Source of the DNA: Artemisia argyi
Lineage: Eukaryota > Streptophyta > Magnoliopsida > Asterales > Asteraceae
Assembly: GCA_030686995.1 (NCBI GenBank)
Contig: CM060706.1
Location: 140,081,505 to 140,145,504, forward strand
DNA: 64,000 bases
Reading direction: 5' to 3'
Part shown: positions 19,701-30,744 of the stretch, in pieces
How the letters are laid out: each line of letters begins with the position of its first letter
Position numbering within the stretch: the first letter of the stretch is position 1
The notes under the pieces: model-generated
Told to the model about the DNA's origin: nothing
The model's input: the letters and a program-made list of their open reading frames with translations, nothing else
The model's database searches: none
Program-made: the position numbers and the translations under genes

Positions 19701-22532
19701 GACTTCCGCTTTATGAAGTATTTTTGGAGACGGATAGGGTGAAGGATCGTCATTTAACAATCTTTCAAGAAGAAGAATGTCCCCCTCCGGGTCAAGATAG
19801 TTTTCATCAACCTCATGTGGGATTGAGCTATCTTGAGCAAGAAAAGCCTCGACCTCTTCCAGAAGGAATTCACTCCCCTCAAACGGAGTGAGGGAAGGGG
19901 AAGAGTCGGAAATGATAGGATCAGTAGAAGGAGTGGTACTGCCACTTGCTGAGAAACCAAGGACTTCTTGAGAATACTCCTCTGACGCTACATCTATGAT
20001 GTCAATTCGGTTAACCGTTTCAGCGTCATAGTTGGAGGAGTATCTTGAAGTCTGATCAAGATTGAATGTGATGGCTTCGCCACCAACACGTAGAGTGATT
20101 TCTTCTTCGAATACATCGATTAAAGCACGACCCGTTCTTAAGAATCCCCTCCCGAGAATGAGAGGAACTCTTGGGTCAGCATCGAAATCAACAATCACGA
20201 AATCTGCCGGAAAGTGGAACTTTCCTACTTTCACGAAGATATCTTCGGCAATGCCGAGAGGACGGGATATAGTACGGTCTGCAAGCTCGAGTGTCATGCA
20301 GGTCGGAGTGAGAGTAGGTAGAGAAAGTCTTTTCCAGACTGAGTAAGGCATCAGGTTAATGCTTGCGCCAAGATCGGCCAAGGCAAAGCATTCAACCATC
20401 CCAGGGAAAATACATGGAATGAGAAATTTCCCGGGATCTCCAAGCTTTTCGGGAAGCTTTTTCAAGAGCACTGCTGAGCAATGTTCATTGAGTGAAGTTT
20501 TTGCCATCTTACAGAGTTTTTCCTTATTGCTTATCAGATTTTTGATTGTTGAAGCAAATTTGGGCATGAGAAGAAGAGCATCTGCGAAGCTAATATCGAA
20601 ATGTAACTCTTGGAAAATTTGATAAAATTTTTCCATCTGATGATTAGCTCTTTCGCGGTTCTTTTGATCATTCAAACGTGAAGGATATGGAATTGACGGC
20701 TTAGGATCATTCTTTGGGATTTCATCAGAACTCACAGGAGGATCAAATACAACTTTCGGCTTACGAGCCGGGACCCGGACAACTTGAGGGTGGACGTTGT
20801 TGATACCTCCATTATTAGTAGGAAGTACCGTGTCCGTGGTAACCTCAGGTTCACGTTCCGCTACCTTAGTAGGAGGAGAAGAAGAGGTAGAGGGAATCGC
20901 GGGTCCATTGTATGATACCCCACTTCGGGTAGTGATCGCTTTGACATCGTCCCTCGGGTTAGCGATCGTGTTGCTTGGTAGTGTACCCGAGCCCGAGGGT
21001 CGATCATTTAAAGACTTCTGAAGCTCAGAGATTTTGCTGATCAATAACCGATTCGTTTCCTCTTGTGCTTTCATAAATTGCTTTAGCACTTCATCGGAGG
21101 AAGACGAGGGTGGAACAACGTTTTGATTTTGAACAGGAGGATTTTGAACACGGTTGTTTTGAAAATTCCCTTGATTTTGATTGTTGTTACCCTGAAAATT
21201 GTTTCTCTGATTGAAATTACCCTGATTGTAATTCCCTTGATTTTGGTTTCTTTGAAAATTTCCTTGAAAACCTTGATTTTGATTGCCATTTTGAAAATTG
21301 TTTTGATTAAACTGGCCTTGATTTTGGTTCGGGTTTTGGAAATTTGAACTTTGACCTTGGTTAAAATTCTGATTCGAGTTACGGTTTTGATTTTGGTTAA
21401 AACCGGGAGGTCCGAGAAAATTGTTGGAACGATAGCTTAAGAGATTACGGTCCCCTTGTGGTTGGTAAGAATTACCCCCCGTGTTGTAGGAACCGTTAGC
21501 AGCATAAACGTTCTCTTGAGGAAAACCAGCAGTAGCTGGACACTCGGAATAAAGATGTGGGCCCCCACAAGTTTCACAACTTCGGGCCACGGCTTTCACT
21601 TGTTTATTTTGAACCTGATGTTGCATCGTTTGGTTCATTCTCAACACAGCCGTAGAGATATCATCCATCTTTTTGGTTAGAGCAATTATTTCAGGAGATG
21701 ATGATGAAGGAGTAACTGAATTACATGATGCATCCCTCTCCGCAGAGGAATCCCAAAAGTTATGGTGGGCAGTCATGTTCTCAATCAAGTCATAGCACTC
21801 CTCGGGACGCCTTTTCATAAAGGTCCCACCAGCAGCAGCATTGAGAATATCCCGGTACCTCAATGTCAGACCATTATAGAAGGTATCTATGATGGTAACT
21901 TGCAACATATTGTGGTTAGGGCACCGGTCAATAGCTAGCTTATAACGTTCCCAAGCCTCAAAAAGAGACTCATCGGGACGTTGCCGGAAGTTGCTGATAT
22001 CATTTCGTAACTTGGTAACCATGGACGGTGGAAAATATTTTGCTAAAAACTTGGTTACCATTTCATCAAAGGTACAAATAGAATTCTTTGGGAGTCGGTC
22101 AAACCATGCAGTGGCATGATGGGTGAGAGAATAGGGGAAGAGGTACAGCCAGAGGGCATCATATGTGACACCATGCTGTTTCATGCTTTGGGTGACGGTA
22201 AGGTATTTATCAAGATGCTTGTTAGCATCGTCACCCGGTAATCCGTGAAATTGACACGAATTCTGGACTTGTTGGATCATGTGGTGCTTGAGGCCAAAGT
22301 CCGTAGCCCCAATAGTGAGTGGTGCAATAGGCCCACCCCGCCCTTGCATGGTAGGCTGGCATAGCTCCTCCATCGTTCGGAGATCGGGAGCTGGCACATC
22401 CCTGGGAGGGTCAGGGAGTGGTAATGGTGGTGGTGGCCCAGCGGCCATTTCGGTTTTTGGTTCTTCTGTAACAGAACGTAGCTCGGGTACGTTTCTCTGT
22501 TTTTTATTCTTTGTTTGTGACCGAGTGCGCAT
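16752..22532 (-). CDS. Intact Athila-type Gag-Pol polyprotein, 1926 codons
   Basis: One uninterrupted ORF encodes all enzymes for retrotransposition. In order: Gag capsid domain (about residues 120-220); CCHC-like knuckle [13 protein letters not shown] (about 315-328); Asn/Gln-rich stretch (365-468); protease with DLGAS in place of the usual D-S/T-G (about 720); RT (about 1030-1245) with catalytic FMDD at 1201-1204; RNase H (about 1340-1450, [14 protein letters not shown]); integrase with an HHCC zinc domain (about 1563-1610) and a D-D-E core ([22 protein letters not shown]), then a C-terminal domain ending near LKHYF. The start MRTRSQ follows a short leader. FMDD and the lack of a chromodomain suit Athila. 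No env-like ORF follows: about 860 bases of 3' UTR lead to the polypurine tract. The adjacent 5' primer site is deleted, so this copy could supply proteins but should not replicate itself normally. Confidence 0.95.
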   Translation of the reverse strand: MRTRSQTKNKKQRNVPELRSVTEEPKTEMAAGPPPPLPLPDPPRDVPAPDLRTMEELCQPTMQGRGGPIAPLTIGATDFGLKHHMIQQVQNSCQFHGLPGDDANKHLDKYLTVTQSMKQHGVTYDALWLYLFPYSLTHHATAWFDRLPKNSICTFDEMVTKFLAKYFPPSMVTKLRNDISNFRQRPDESLFEAWERYKLAIDRCPNHNMLQVTIIDTFYNGLTLRYRDILNAAAGGTFMKRRPEECYDLIENMTAHHNFWDSSAERDASCNSVTPSSSSPEIIALTKKMDDISTAVLRMNQTMQHQVQNKQVKAVARSCETCGGPHLYSECPATAGFPQENVYAANGSYNTGGNSYQPQGDRNLLSYRSNNFLGPPGFNQNQNRNSNQNFNQGQSSNFQNPNQNQGQFNQNNFQNGNQNQGFQGNFQRNQNQGNYNQGNFNQRNNFQGNNNQNQGNFQNNRVQNPPVQNQNVVPPSSSSDEVLKQFMKAQEETNRLLISKISELQKSLNDRPSGSGTLPSNTIANPRDDVKAITTRSGVSYNGPAIPSTSSSPPTKVAEREPEVTTDTVLPTNNGGINNVHPQVVRVPARKPKVVFDPPVSSDEIPKNDPKPSIPYPSRLNDQKNRERANHQMEKFYQIFQELHFDISFADALLLMPKFASTIKNLISNKEKLCKMAKTSLNEHCSAVLLKKLPEKLGDPGKFLIPCIFPGMVECFALADLGASINLMPYSVWKRLSLPTLTPTCMTLELADRTISRPLGIAEDIFVKVGKFHFPADFVIVDFDADPRVPLILGRGFLRTGRALIDVFEEEITLRVGGEAITFNLDQTSRYSSNYDAETVNRIDIIDVASEEYSQEVLGFSASGSTTPSTDPIISDSSPSLTPFEGSEFLLEEVEAFLAQDSSIPHEVDENYLDPEGDILLLERLLNDDPSPYPSPKILHKAEVKNVEITEDFPEVELKDLPPHLEYAFLEGDNKLPVIIAKDLKDEEKAALLKVLKANKQAIAWKLSDIKGISPNFCTHKILMEDDFKPAVQQQRRVNPKIHEVIKQEVLKLLDAGLIYPISDSPRVSPIHCVPKKGGITVVTNEDNELIPTRLVTGWRVCIDYQKLNEATRKDHFPLPFMDQMLERLAGNEYYCFLDGFSGYFQIPIDPQDQEKTTFTCPYGTFAYRRMPFGLCNAPGTFQRCMMSIFSDMIGKSMEVFMDDFSVIGDSFQSCLSYLEQMLKRCKETNLSLNWEKSHFMVKEGIVLGHKISKDGIEVDRAKIDVIAKLPHPTTVKGVRSFLGHAGFYRRFIQDFSKIARPMTHLLEKDAPFIFSPECIEAFETLKKKLTEAPILVAPDWDLPFELMCDASDFAIGAVLGQRKEKYFQPIHYASKTMTEAQGHYTTTEKELLAVVYAFEKFRSYLILTKCVVYTDHSALKYLFAKQDAKPRLLCWVQLLQEFDIIIRDKKGAENLATDHLSRLENPRQDVSEKQEINETFPLETLNAVAFRGDSTTPWFADFANYHAGNFIVKGLTSQQKNKFFKDVKHYFWDDPFLFKICADQVIRRCVYGQEAADILKACHAGPTGGHHSPNYTARKVFDSSFYWPTIYKDAHELVKACDACQRHGNISQKNEMPQNAIQVCEIFDVWGIDFMGPFPSSHGNKYILVAVDYLSKWVEAKALPTNDARVVVKFLKSLFARFGTPRAIISDRGTHFCNDQFAKVMLKYGVTHRLSTAYHPQTSGQVEVSNRGIKRILERTVGENRASWSDKLDDALWAFRTAYKTPIGCTPYKLVYGKACHLPIELEHKAYWALKHANYDLHKASDHRKVQLNELNELRDQAYENSLIYKEKTKKIHDSKIKNRVFNVGDRVLLFNSRLKIFSGKLKTRWTGPFTVAKVYPYGTVELSHPEGPNFKVNGHRLKHYFREDIPPMVVPDLQTFPMDQ

Positions 22533-22720
22533 GCACTAAAAACAATTTTTCAACACAAGATCGAGGCAAAACCACAGTGAACTTAAACCAATAATCACAA
22601 GCAAGTGGCTTCTTTAAAAAAGGTACACCACTCACAGGGATACAAAGGCAAGTTTTTATCTTTTGTTTGGGAACTTATTATGTTCACACCCCCAGTTGGT
22701 ATAAACCGTCAGATTATGGC
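22533..22720 (-). other. Truncated leader of the autonomous unit, primer-binding site deleted
   Basis: Bases 22533-22700 match the leader at 11110-11295. Then a short filler (ATAAACCGTCAGATTATGG, 22701-22719) leads into LTR C, whose own TGA terminus is missing. About 470 bases present beside LTR B, including the primer-binding site, are absent. The filler repeats TAAACCGTCAGAT from the LTR end, as in slippage during break repair. Confidence 0.75.
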
Positions 22721-25700
22721 TTGGGGCTAAACCGTCAGATATAATTGACCAAGGTCAACTAGTCAAAAACAGCTTATCCCAATGCTCCGTGGATAGTATA
22801 GTGTGTCCCCGGGTCGTTAAAGTCCCAGCGAGATTGAAATGGTGTTATTTGAAATCGTTTATGAGTGAGTGGCACTGAGGACAGTAGCCCAGATGATATG
22901 GAATTGATTTTGCTACTGTTATTTTGGTATTTGTACACAGATATAATATTCACAAAAATCAGATATACAAGTATATGCACAAATTTACAAATTGGAATCA
23001 CGTAATCAGACTGAAAAGTGGGATTTGGTAATTAACAAACTACAGGGGGTGCTTTTGAAACATAAAATTAAAAAGAAAAATGAAAATGAAAATGAAATTA
23101 TAAAAGTGAATATTTTACTATTTAAATATTATTTAATTAATTAAACTAATTAAAAATCTAACTTAAATCTAATTTATATTAACTAATAATTATAAATATT
23201 ACAAATTAAACTAAAAATTTGCAAAAATAATTTCTAAACTTAAATTAGAACTTGAAGAAAGTATAAAAAATAAAAATAAATATTTTTGTCTTTTTATGAG
23301 TTTTTTATTAATTAAAAACTATTTAACTTAATTAAACTAATTAAAATAATTTAAATTACAATTAATAATAAATTAACTTATAAAATTATAAGAAAATTTA
23401 TAAAATTACTTAACCATCACAGGAATCCTACAAAATTATAAAAACTTCTAAAAATTATGTTTAAGGCTAATCCACTAATTTATTACCTTTTAATTACTAT
23501 AAATCTAATTTAAATAATTAAAATAAGAAAAATGGAAAATGAACAGTAGAAAATAAAAATATATTTTCTAAAAGTCTATTATACTATATTAGAGCTAGGA
23601 AAAATATAAAAACTAGGTTTTACTTTATAAAAACTAAATATGTTATTTAATACTTAATATTAATTAATAATTAATAAAACTAGAATTAAATCTAATAAAT
23701 ACTAAATTATAATATAAAAATCTAATAAAATTACTAAAAATACTTTGATATAAAAGGAAATTAATAAAAATATAAAAACACCAAGTACTTAACAAAAATC
23801 TAAAAATGAAAATTTAAATTTAAATTACATTAAATAGAAATTATCACTTAAAATTAATTTGGATTTTCTTGATTTGTCTTTTACAAACTTGTTTTATACC
23901 TAAAAACAAACACTTTTAATGAAAACAACTTTTTTACAACTTGAAAATAAGCTGAGATTAAACTAAAAAGTCCACATAGTTGACTTTATTTGACTTTTAA
24001 GAGAAATAAGCCTTGGTGGGGTCCACAAGGGTAAAACTTAGTTCCAATAAGTTACTTGGACTTATGTGAGCTAGAAACAATAAAAAGATCCCACAGAATA
24101 AGCTAATAAGCTCAAAATAAGCAATTCACAACACCAAATGCTACTCAGATTGGGGCAGAGTTTAGGGCTTGAATCAGGTGGGGTCCACAAGACCTAGGGT
24201 CAAACTATTGGTCAAAATCAAGAGCCTACCAGGGGGGGGGGGGTGGGAGAACCCAAAACCTAGGTGTGGGACCCAATGGGGTGGCCACAAAACCACCACC
24301 AAGTGGTGGTGGTGGGCTGATGTGCAGCTGCACAGGGGAAGGTCTCCCCCTGCAAGTCACTTTGGGGGATTGTGGGGCCTAGGGAAAAAATCCCAAAAAT
24401 GAAACAACTAATGGACACTAAAGATCAGCTGGTAGACTACATATGGAAACAAGTTTTAAGCTCTAAAACCCAATGCTAAATTCTACAAAAATCTTGGAAA
24501 TTTTGCAATATCTGAAAACACACAACTTTGACTTTTTATAGAAACATGGAACAGTTGACTAAGTTGAACTTTGCGCTTATTCTACTAATTGTTTGTAATG
24601 ATTTAGGCTAAAATACAACTAACTTAAGCTATATTAGCTACTTTTAACTGAAATGGTGAAATGAAATCACCTAAAGCCTAATAGTTAAGTAAATGAAAGA
24701 GTTTGGAGGTTATTTTGACTTTATGACATTAATTTATGGTGTTCTAAGTTCTTACTGAGCTATAATAACCTAAAGTGGCATGTATGAACTTGAAACAAAA
24801 CCCAATTCCCACTGTGACTCAGTGAAAACCCTTAAACCAAACACCCTTTAACTGAACTGATAAGGGAAATTAATGAAGTGAATCAAACATACAGACCATG
24901 AAACTGATAAATGAGATTATACTAACATAAAATAAATACAATTAAGCAAATTCAACAGACTAATAACCATTACAACTACCTAGATCAAAATATGAAAACT
25001 TATACTACAAATGGAAATTAGGACTTACACTGAGCTTTGTGCTCAAACCATTGGTGAACCAGTTTCCATTCCACCCTAATTACCTCCCATGAGGTTCTAA
25101 ACCTTGCTTCCACAACTACTTCCCTTTCTTCTTCTTTTTCTTTTATTTTTCACTATTTATTTGTATTTTTAGATTTTTTTTGTAATCTTGAACTAAACTG
25201 AACTTGAGGATTAATAAGCTTATAAAAGCCTATCAAAGACTGAAATGAAATGAGAAGATCAATAAACACTAGCTTGTAACAACTTTAAAAGTAAAATTGA
25301 CTTTTCACTAAAAATAGCAAATACTGAATTTGTAAAGAAAACTTGAGATTAAGATTTAAATGGACTGAAATTGCATTAGAAAGATTGAGTACAACAACTT
25401 TAAAGTTAAAACTACAATTTAAAGAGGAATTACACTACTACGATTACATTACACTAGGACTACTTCTAATACTACACTAATACTTTTCCTCCACTGCTTC
25501 TTCTTGCTTTTATAGCTTCAATTGAGGTTTGTGGGACCCACTAGGTCATTTCCCAGCAATAAAATAGCTACTTGTCCTCACACTCAATTTGGCGGGAACT
25601 TGATTTTTACCACTTGTGGTGTGTGGAATAGCCATAGGGGGGTGGGATGTGATTGGTGTTGGGGAAGTGTGATTGAAGGGATAAGAGATGGTGGATGGGA

Positions 25701-26558
25701 AAGTGGTGCAAGAGGGGGGGGGGGGGGCAAAACCAGGTCTGGTTTGGTGGTATTGGTTTTGGAGGTAAGGGGAAGGTCAAATGGGGGTTTGACCGGTTTT
25801 TAATATAAATGGGGGTGGGCTTTTTTAGTTGGGCTGGATGTTGGAGTGGGCTGGGGTAAATAAAAGAAAGGGTGGGCTCTTGGTTTTGGATTGTTAATAA
25901 ACTAGGGTCCGTTTGGTATATTTAGTATTTTAGGAAATCACAAGGACCAATATTGCACAAAGCTGAAATTTGATGGGTGTGTTTTGGCATTATTTCAAAA
26001 TGTTTCATGTGGTGTAATATGCCAATGATTGAATAGTATGAGGTTATGTTTTGAATTTTTATAAAACCCCAGGGTCTAAATCTGCCAAATCACCAAACTT
26101 CAGGGACCTGACTTGTAATTTCACCAAACTTGCAATCAAGGACCAAACCTGCCATAAAAGATTAGTATAAGGACAAAATTTGTTTTTCTCAAAGTTTTAA
26201 TATCCCAGGGACCATTTTTGACAATTTTCCAAACTTCAGGGACTAAACTTGATATTTTGTGAAACTTTGCACCAAAGGACTAATTATGTAACTTTATGAA
26301 TTAAAAGGACCTTTGGTGACTTTTTCAAGTTTTTAGAACAACCAGGGACTAGATTTGACAATTTTTGAAAGTTGAGGGACTGAAACTGCCAATTATGCAA
26401 ACTTTGTGCGTTTTTCATCTGTTTTTGATTATTTTGCATTTGAAACATATAAAACACATTCCTGGGATATTTTCACTATTTTGATTCAAGATTGAGTGTT
26501 TTTAGATGTTTTGGCAGCTCAGAAAAGGTAAAAATGATGAGTATTTACACACTCATCA
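22721..26558 (-). repeat. LTR C, 5' LTR of the autonomous unit, 3.84 kb
   Basis: Near-identical to LTR A along its length, with small indels (about 9 bases missing near 23058; about 8 extra near 23345; about 10 missing near 25570). A minus-strand TATAAAAG is at 25508-25515. The right end CACTCATCA is followed by CCTGC (26559-26563), matching the left duplication. The left end lacks its first three bases through the leader deletion. G/C-rich plus-strand ORFs at 24169-24402 and 25522-25803 are low complexity and not genes. Confidence 0.85.
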
Positions 26559-26563
26559 CCTGC

Positions 26564-26975
26564 GCACTAAGAAAGCAAACAAACACCGTTAGGCTTATCG
26601 TGGGATTGTCTCCCACGATTATCCTCCGGCGTAAGAGTAAGTAATCGGTTTTAGGGTTGTGTAGAAGAGTTGGGGCTGTGTATCGTACCTTTAATGAGAA
26701 TTTTGATATTCTTTATATAGGCACGAAATCCTTGTAGATTTCGTGTTCCTCACTCTTCGGCGTATCACGCTTATCCGGTCTATGGATCTTTATCCCATAA
26801 ATAAGAGATCCTTATCTAGACCATAAATAATGTATTTGGGTTTAGGCTTCCGTGAGCCCAAACCGTTAGCATGGTAGCCCGAGTCATTGTTATGATAGCC
26901 CACTCGTGGTGGGCTTGGGTGTTAGTAATGTTCATTGATCGGGCTCGTGACCCGAATATGGACTATACGTCATCA
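26564..26975 (-). repeat. 5' LTR of the Tat-like element, right piece with TATA box
   Basis: Continuation of the LTR interrupted at 3751. On the minus strand it probably starts TGATGACGTATAG (plus-strand end CATCA at 26971-26975); this outer boundary is a best guess. A minus-strand TATA box (CTATATAAAG) lies at 26711-26720. Added to 3678-3751, the LTR is about 490 bases. Confidence 0.65.
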
Positions 26976-27377
26976 ACGTCTAATTAGGTGACATAGATTA
27001 ACTCAAATCAGATAATCAACATATAGCTATCAACGTTAGTGGTTTGTGAAAGATATGTGTGGATAATAAGAATTTATTTTTGATAATGGATGAATCTGGA
27101 ATGAAACGATTGTCCAAAAATTATTTTTGTTATTAAGGAAAGAAAGAACACAACAATTCGAACAAAGAAAAGCTGGGAAACAAACTATGATTTGTAAATA
27201 TTAGAACAGGTCTTATCATAGAATCCTACCAAAGTGATTAGATAAGGTATAATTACCTTGAAATCAAGTCCATAATTACCCTTTAGATTCGAAACCTGTA
27301 TTTACTCATCAGAATAATAAAGTAATTAAAATATAGCTGTAAAGTGTCATTCGTCTCTCTTTCCTATTAACGGGGTA

Positions 27378-27535
27378 GGTTCGAATTGTGTTGTATCTTT
27401 AACATGTAAAATATATAATGGTAGCTAATAAAGGAACCATTTCACATTTATTAAGAAACAATTAATCACATTGAGAATCAATGTCAATCGATCCTGCAAG
27501 CTCAGTTTCCATAGCACAGGACTGCAAAGGACTAT
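27378..27535 (-). pseudogene. Duplicated terminal-exon fragment (partner at 47045-47200)
   Basis: Closely matches 47045-47200 in the same orientation, including a 3'-UTR-like stretch (ACCATTTCACATTTATTAAG). On the minus strand both copies share a frame starting with METE and ending at a stop in the same place, but many codons differ, so coding constraint is doubtful. A possible acceptor TTTGCAG precedes this copy. No other exon of the partner is found beside it. Confidence 0.5.
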
Positions 27536-27699
27536 AGGAATAGCGTTGTTCCAGATCGCTATTAACAATCTCTAGTCGTATTTTTTCCCTCTCGGACTGT
27601 AAGCAAAACGTACGGCTGCATTTAATAGTTTTTTTATAACCAAAACAACAATTAAGAATAAGGGTAACCTATAAAAGCATATTTTCAAATCAGTACGAT

Positions 27700-27745
27700 G
27701 TATTAGGAAAGAACTATTATTCACCTTGTAGTTCTTTCCTAATAC
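27700..27745. repeat. Perfect 17-bp inverted repeat with 12-base loop
   Basis: Arms GTATTAGGAAAGAACTA (27700-27716) and its exact complement (27729-27745). A transcript from either strand could form a strong hairpin. No target duplication or larger inverted repeat is seen around it. Confidence 0.8.
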
Positions 27746-28108
27746 TCTAAATGGAACATATGTTCATATTCTTTTCTTCAACATGAATCATACATTGTTA
27801 TAAATTTCTCATATGTAGAGCTTAAATTGACAGCTATATCAAGGTTCAAAACCTTGTTATTTTTTACATGCACGCTATTACCCAAATTAAACCCTCACTA
27901 TCTGAACCCACCCAGTAAAAACAACCTCCCTCAACACACTTCCTCAACACACCCAATGAACCTACACACTTGAGAGAATCGTATGTTCCATTTGCTAAAT
28001 GCATATATGACATTCTAAATTTCATATTACCAAGTATTTATTTTATAGTTTTAACATTTTTTAAATAATTTTTACTACAAATTTTCAGTTTTTTCGACTC
28101 TTACCATA

Positions 28109-29526
28109 TGATGAGGCGAAAAATGAACCACTTTTAGGGGGTCATTTAAGTCCGGAATTGAAATTATTTGATCAAATATTGCCCTAAATCGTTCCTTTTG
28201 TGATTTTAGGTACTTTGGGAGTGAATTCTGGAAAAGGAAGTAATTCGGACATTTTTGGAGCATAAAAGTGAGGAAAACGCCAAAGACTTAATTTTCCATG
28301 CTGAGAACAGTACCTGACGGCGTCAAGAGGAAGATCCTGACGGCGTCAAGAGTAAAAACCATGACGACCCAGTGCAAACCTGACGACGTCACAACAAGGG
28401 CGTCAAGAGTTAAATTGGTGACGGCCTGCATAAGGGGAATACATGACGGCGTCAGATCCAGATCTAGGCAGTCCGAGAAACTATTTGGCGGCGAGATGAC
28501 GGCGTCAGACATTTGTTCTTGACGCCGTCACCTATCAAAATCTATATATAGTTTTATATTTTTCATTCATTAAGGAGGAACTTGTGTGGAGAAAACTAGG
28601 GCCGAACTTTGTAAACCCTAGGTCATATTTTACAGTGTTTTCAATGGTTTTCATCCCTTGAATCCTTTCATGTTCAATTAAGATAAGTCTTCTCTTAATT
28701 CATTCAATATGTCTATGTGTTGTTTGAATATATCTTTTGCTTGTCTTGATTTTAACATGCTAGGCTAGATCTATCTTGTGTTTGCTTGGATCTAATGAAA
28801 CCTAGATGTTAATTATGTGTTGATTACTTGTTTATGGTTGTAATGGATGAATAAATTCAATGTTAGGCTTAAGAAAACTGGCAGATCTCTATTGTGTAAC
28901 ATGCTTGAACGTCTTAGGAAACATGAACCGATGTGTACTAGGTTTTATTGGTTGTATTTAATGCATGAGCAAATTCTAGTGATCCCATGTTAGGAGCTTC
29001 TTAGCCGGCTTGACATAGGAGTGAAGTAGGCACTCATAGGATTGGGGAAGTAAGTACGCCACCCCATGAATGGTATTAAGGAATACAATCCGTCATCCAC
29101 GCAACTATAACAAGTAATTAACATGTAAAAGATATCTAGGGAGTAATGAAATCTAAGTAAACACAATTCTCCCACATATTGCTCACAACTCTAGTTTAAT
29201 TTAGTTTATTTTCATTTTAGTATTTTATTTTGATTGCATCTTAGCATTGGGTTAGTTGACTAGCAACTAATTCCGCCCAACTCCTTCAAACCCGAGAATT
29301 TTACTTGCTTTTATAAAATATAAAAAATACAAAAAGAATCATCCCCCATCTCTAGACCTAGTCTTTAGGTTTTCTAATCCTAGCGACACTATTCCTAGCT
29401 GAACGATCAATCCCCCGGTACTTGTCATTATACTATACTACATCGATCAGGTACACTGCCTGGTGGGGGTTGTAAGCTTCTCGAGATCCCTCGAGAGGTA
29501 AAGCCTGGTGCAATCCCTACGCATCA
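28109..29526 (+). repeat. 5' LTR of the outer plus-strand element, 1418 bp
   Basis: Begins TGATGAGG, ends CTACGCATCA, followed by a primer-binding site. U3 holds a TGACG palindrome array (28315-28530), then TATATATA at 28542-28551. The 3' partner (43430-44525) has lost 307 bases. Confidence 0.9.
28315..28551 (+). promoter_or_regulatory. TGACGGCGTCA-like palindrome array plus TATA box in the outer 5' LTR
   Basis: About nine full or half copies of TGACGGCGTCA (near 28315, 28337, 28361, 28380, 28397, 28417, 28443, 28496, 28519), mostly 17-26 bases apart, end directly before TATATATA (28542-28551). Plant TGA-class bZIP factors are known to bind TGACG, so an enhancer role is a reasonable inference. 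Confidence 0.6.
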
Positions 29527-29532
29527 AGTTTT

Positions 29533-29551
29533 TGGCGCCGCATCCCGGGGA
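29533..29551 (+). other. Primer-binding site of the outer plus-strand element
   Basis: TGGCGCCGCATCCCGGGGA, six bases after the LTR. It is a variant of the Athila-type tRNA-Asp site (TGGCGCCG..GCCGGGGA). Confidence 0.8.
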
Positions 29552-29697
29552 ATAGTTATTGTCTAGGTTAGAATCTCTTTTTATTAGGTCTACTTGCTAG
29601 ATTCCTTTCTAGTAAGATTTTATTTTTATTTTTAGGTTTTCTTTAGTCTATCTTATTTCTTCGTGTTTTTGTTCGTAACTCTTCACCACCCAACATC

Positions 29698-30744
29698 ATG
29701 GACGATGGGAACATCTTTGAACCAGTCATCCCACCACAACAAAACCCACCACTAGATAACCAACCTCTTAGGCCCCGAACCTTAGGAGAGTATTCCCGAC
29801 CTAGCCACCAAGGCTATCGAAACGCCATTGAGCTCACCGGAGCCAATGTGACCCCCTTGCGATCCGACACCATCCGGTTGGTGCAAAGTGGATGTGCATT
29901 CCATGGACTTCGTTCCGAAGATCCAAATCAACATCTCAAGGACTTCCTTAAAATCGTAGATTGTATAGACCTTGATGTTACAACTAGAGAGTCAACCCGA
30001 TTACGCCTATTCCAATTCTCTCTACGTGATCAAGCTAGCCAATGGCTTGAACGTTTACCCGCGGGATCCATCACCTCATGGGATGATCTCACCACTCGTT
30101 TCCTTGCTCAATTTTTCCCACCGGGGAGAACTACCAAGCTTAGAAATGATATCTTGATGATCCAACAACGTCAACGTGAAACCTTTTACGAAGCATGGAC
30201 TTGATACAAAGACCTACTCCGAAAAGTCCCTCATCATGGCATCGAATCATGGCTCCAGATTCAAATCTTTTACGATAAAGTTAACTATCAAACAAGGAGG
30301 GCTATAGATTACGCAGCCAAGGGCAGGCTAAACAGACTTAGCGTTAACGAATGCTGGAGAGTTCTTGAGGGATTGGCACAATACGAAGAAGAAGGATGGG
30401 AGAACCCGATGTTTTCAAGCAAGGGAAAACTTGATTACGCACACGCCACCCAAGAACAATTATTAGGATGTATCGAGAAGCAGGTACAAGAATTAATGAG
30501 AGCTGAAAAGCCTGCTACCGAAACCGCATGGAGTCCTAATATACGTAGGAATGCGGTTATCGACCATAATTTTCCTGAACGTTCACCACAAGAGGAGTTC
30601 GAAGGGATAATGGTAACCTTCATGAATAATCAAGAAAAACAAATCCGGCACTTAGAAGCACGCATGGAAAGCACTCGCAATGCTTTTATGGATTTAGCAG
30701 TCAAATTCATATCAAGGATCAAAGAGAAGATTAAGGAAAAATCT
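29698..30744 (+). pseudogene. Outer-element gag, 5' part, with one stop and an insertion
   Basis: ATG at 29698 opens a frame of 349 codons reaching the nested element, broken only by TGA at 30202-30204 (after EAWT, where the inner copy reads an arginine codon). It contains the Retrotrans_gag-type block (QFSLRDQASQWLERLPAGSI, FFPPGRTTKLRNDI). The frame resumes exactly at 38448 after the nested element and its AATCT duplication. Beyond the capsid domain it diverges from the inner gag. Gag would form the particle; this copy is dead. Confidence 0.8.

Larger units (their letters stand above)
3752..26558 (-). mobile_element. Three-LTR Athila-type composite retrotransposon
   Basis: The unit starts TGATTGGGG and ends CACTCATCA in plus orientation, with CCTGC at 3747-3751 and 26559-26563, so its outer ends behave as one insertion. 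The order on the minus strand is LTR C, autonomous internal region with gag-pol, LTR B, non-autonomous internal region, LTR A. B has a polypurine tract on one side (for the gag-pol unit) and a primer-binding site on the other (for the non-autonomous unit), so it serves as a shared LTR and not as a nested insertion. A and C are near-identical; B is diverged. The junction between C and its internal region has lost the primer-binding site. Confidence 0.85.
26976..28108. other. Unique sequence between the two retroelement blocks
   Basis: No complete gene is seen. It holds a duplicated exon-like segment (27378-27535) and a perfect hairpin (27700-27745). Bases 28104-28108 (CCATA) are the left flank of the plus-strand element, matching CCACA at 44526-44530 at four of five positions. 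Confidence 0.6.

Noticed and set aside
16752..22532. An env-like ORF downstream of the intact gag-pol
   Set aside because: Only about 860 bases of 3' UTR with tandem repeats lie between the stop and the polypurine tract.
24169..25803. Plus-strand Gly/Trp-rich ORFs in LTR C (24169-24402, 25522-25803) and the Pro-rich ORF at 6553-6945 in LTR A
   Set aside because: Products of G- or C-rich simple sequence in the LTR, broken by homopolymer length differences between copies.
28288..28522. Two 74-aa ORFs on opposite strands across the TGACG array
   Set aside because: They follow the repeat on both strands and have no protein signature; an equivalent ORF recurs only where the array recurs.
28315..28530. 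Short repeats at regular spacing, reminiscent of a CRISPR array
   Set aside because: Repeats are only 11 bases, imperfect, and lie in the U3 of an LTR of a plant retrotransposon; four LTR copies share the same spacers.
29533..29551. TGGCGCC words as part of tRNA genes
   Set aside because: They sit directly after LTR ends, are 18-20 bases long and lack any cloverleaf; they are primer-binding sites.
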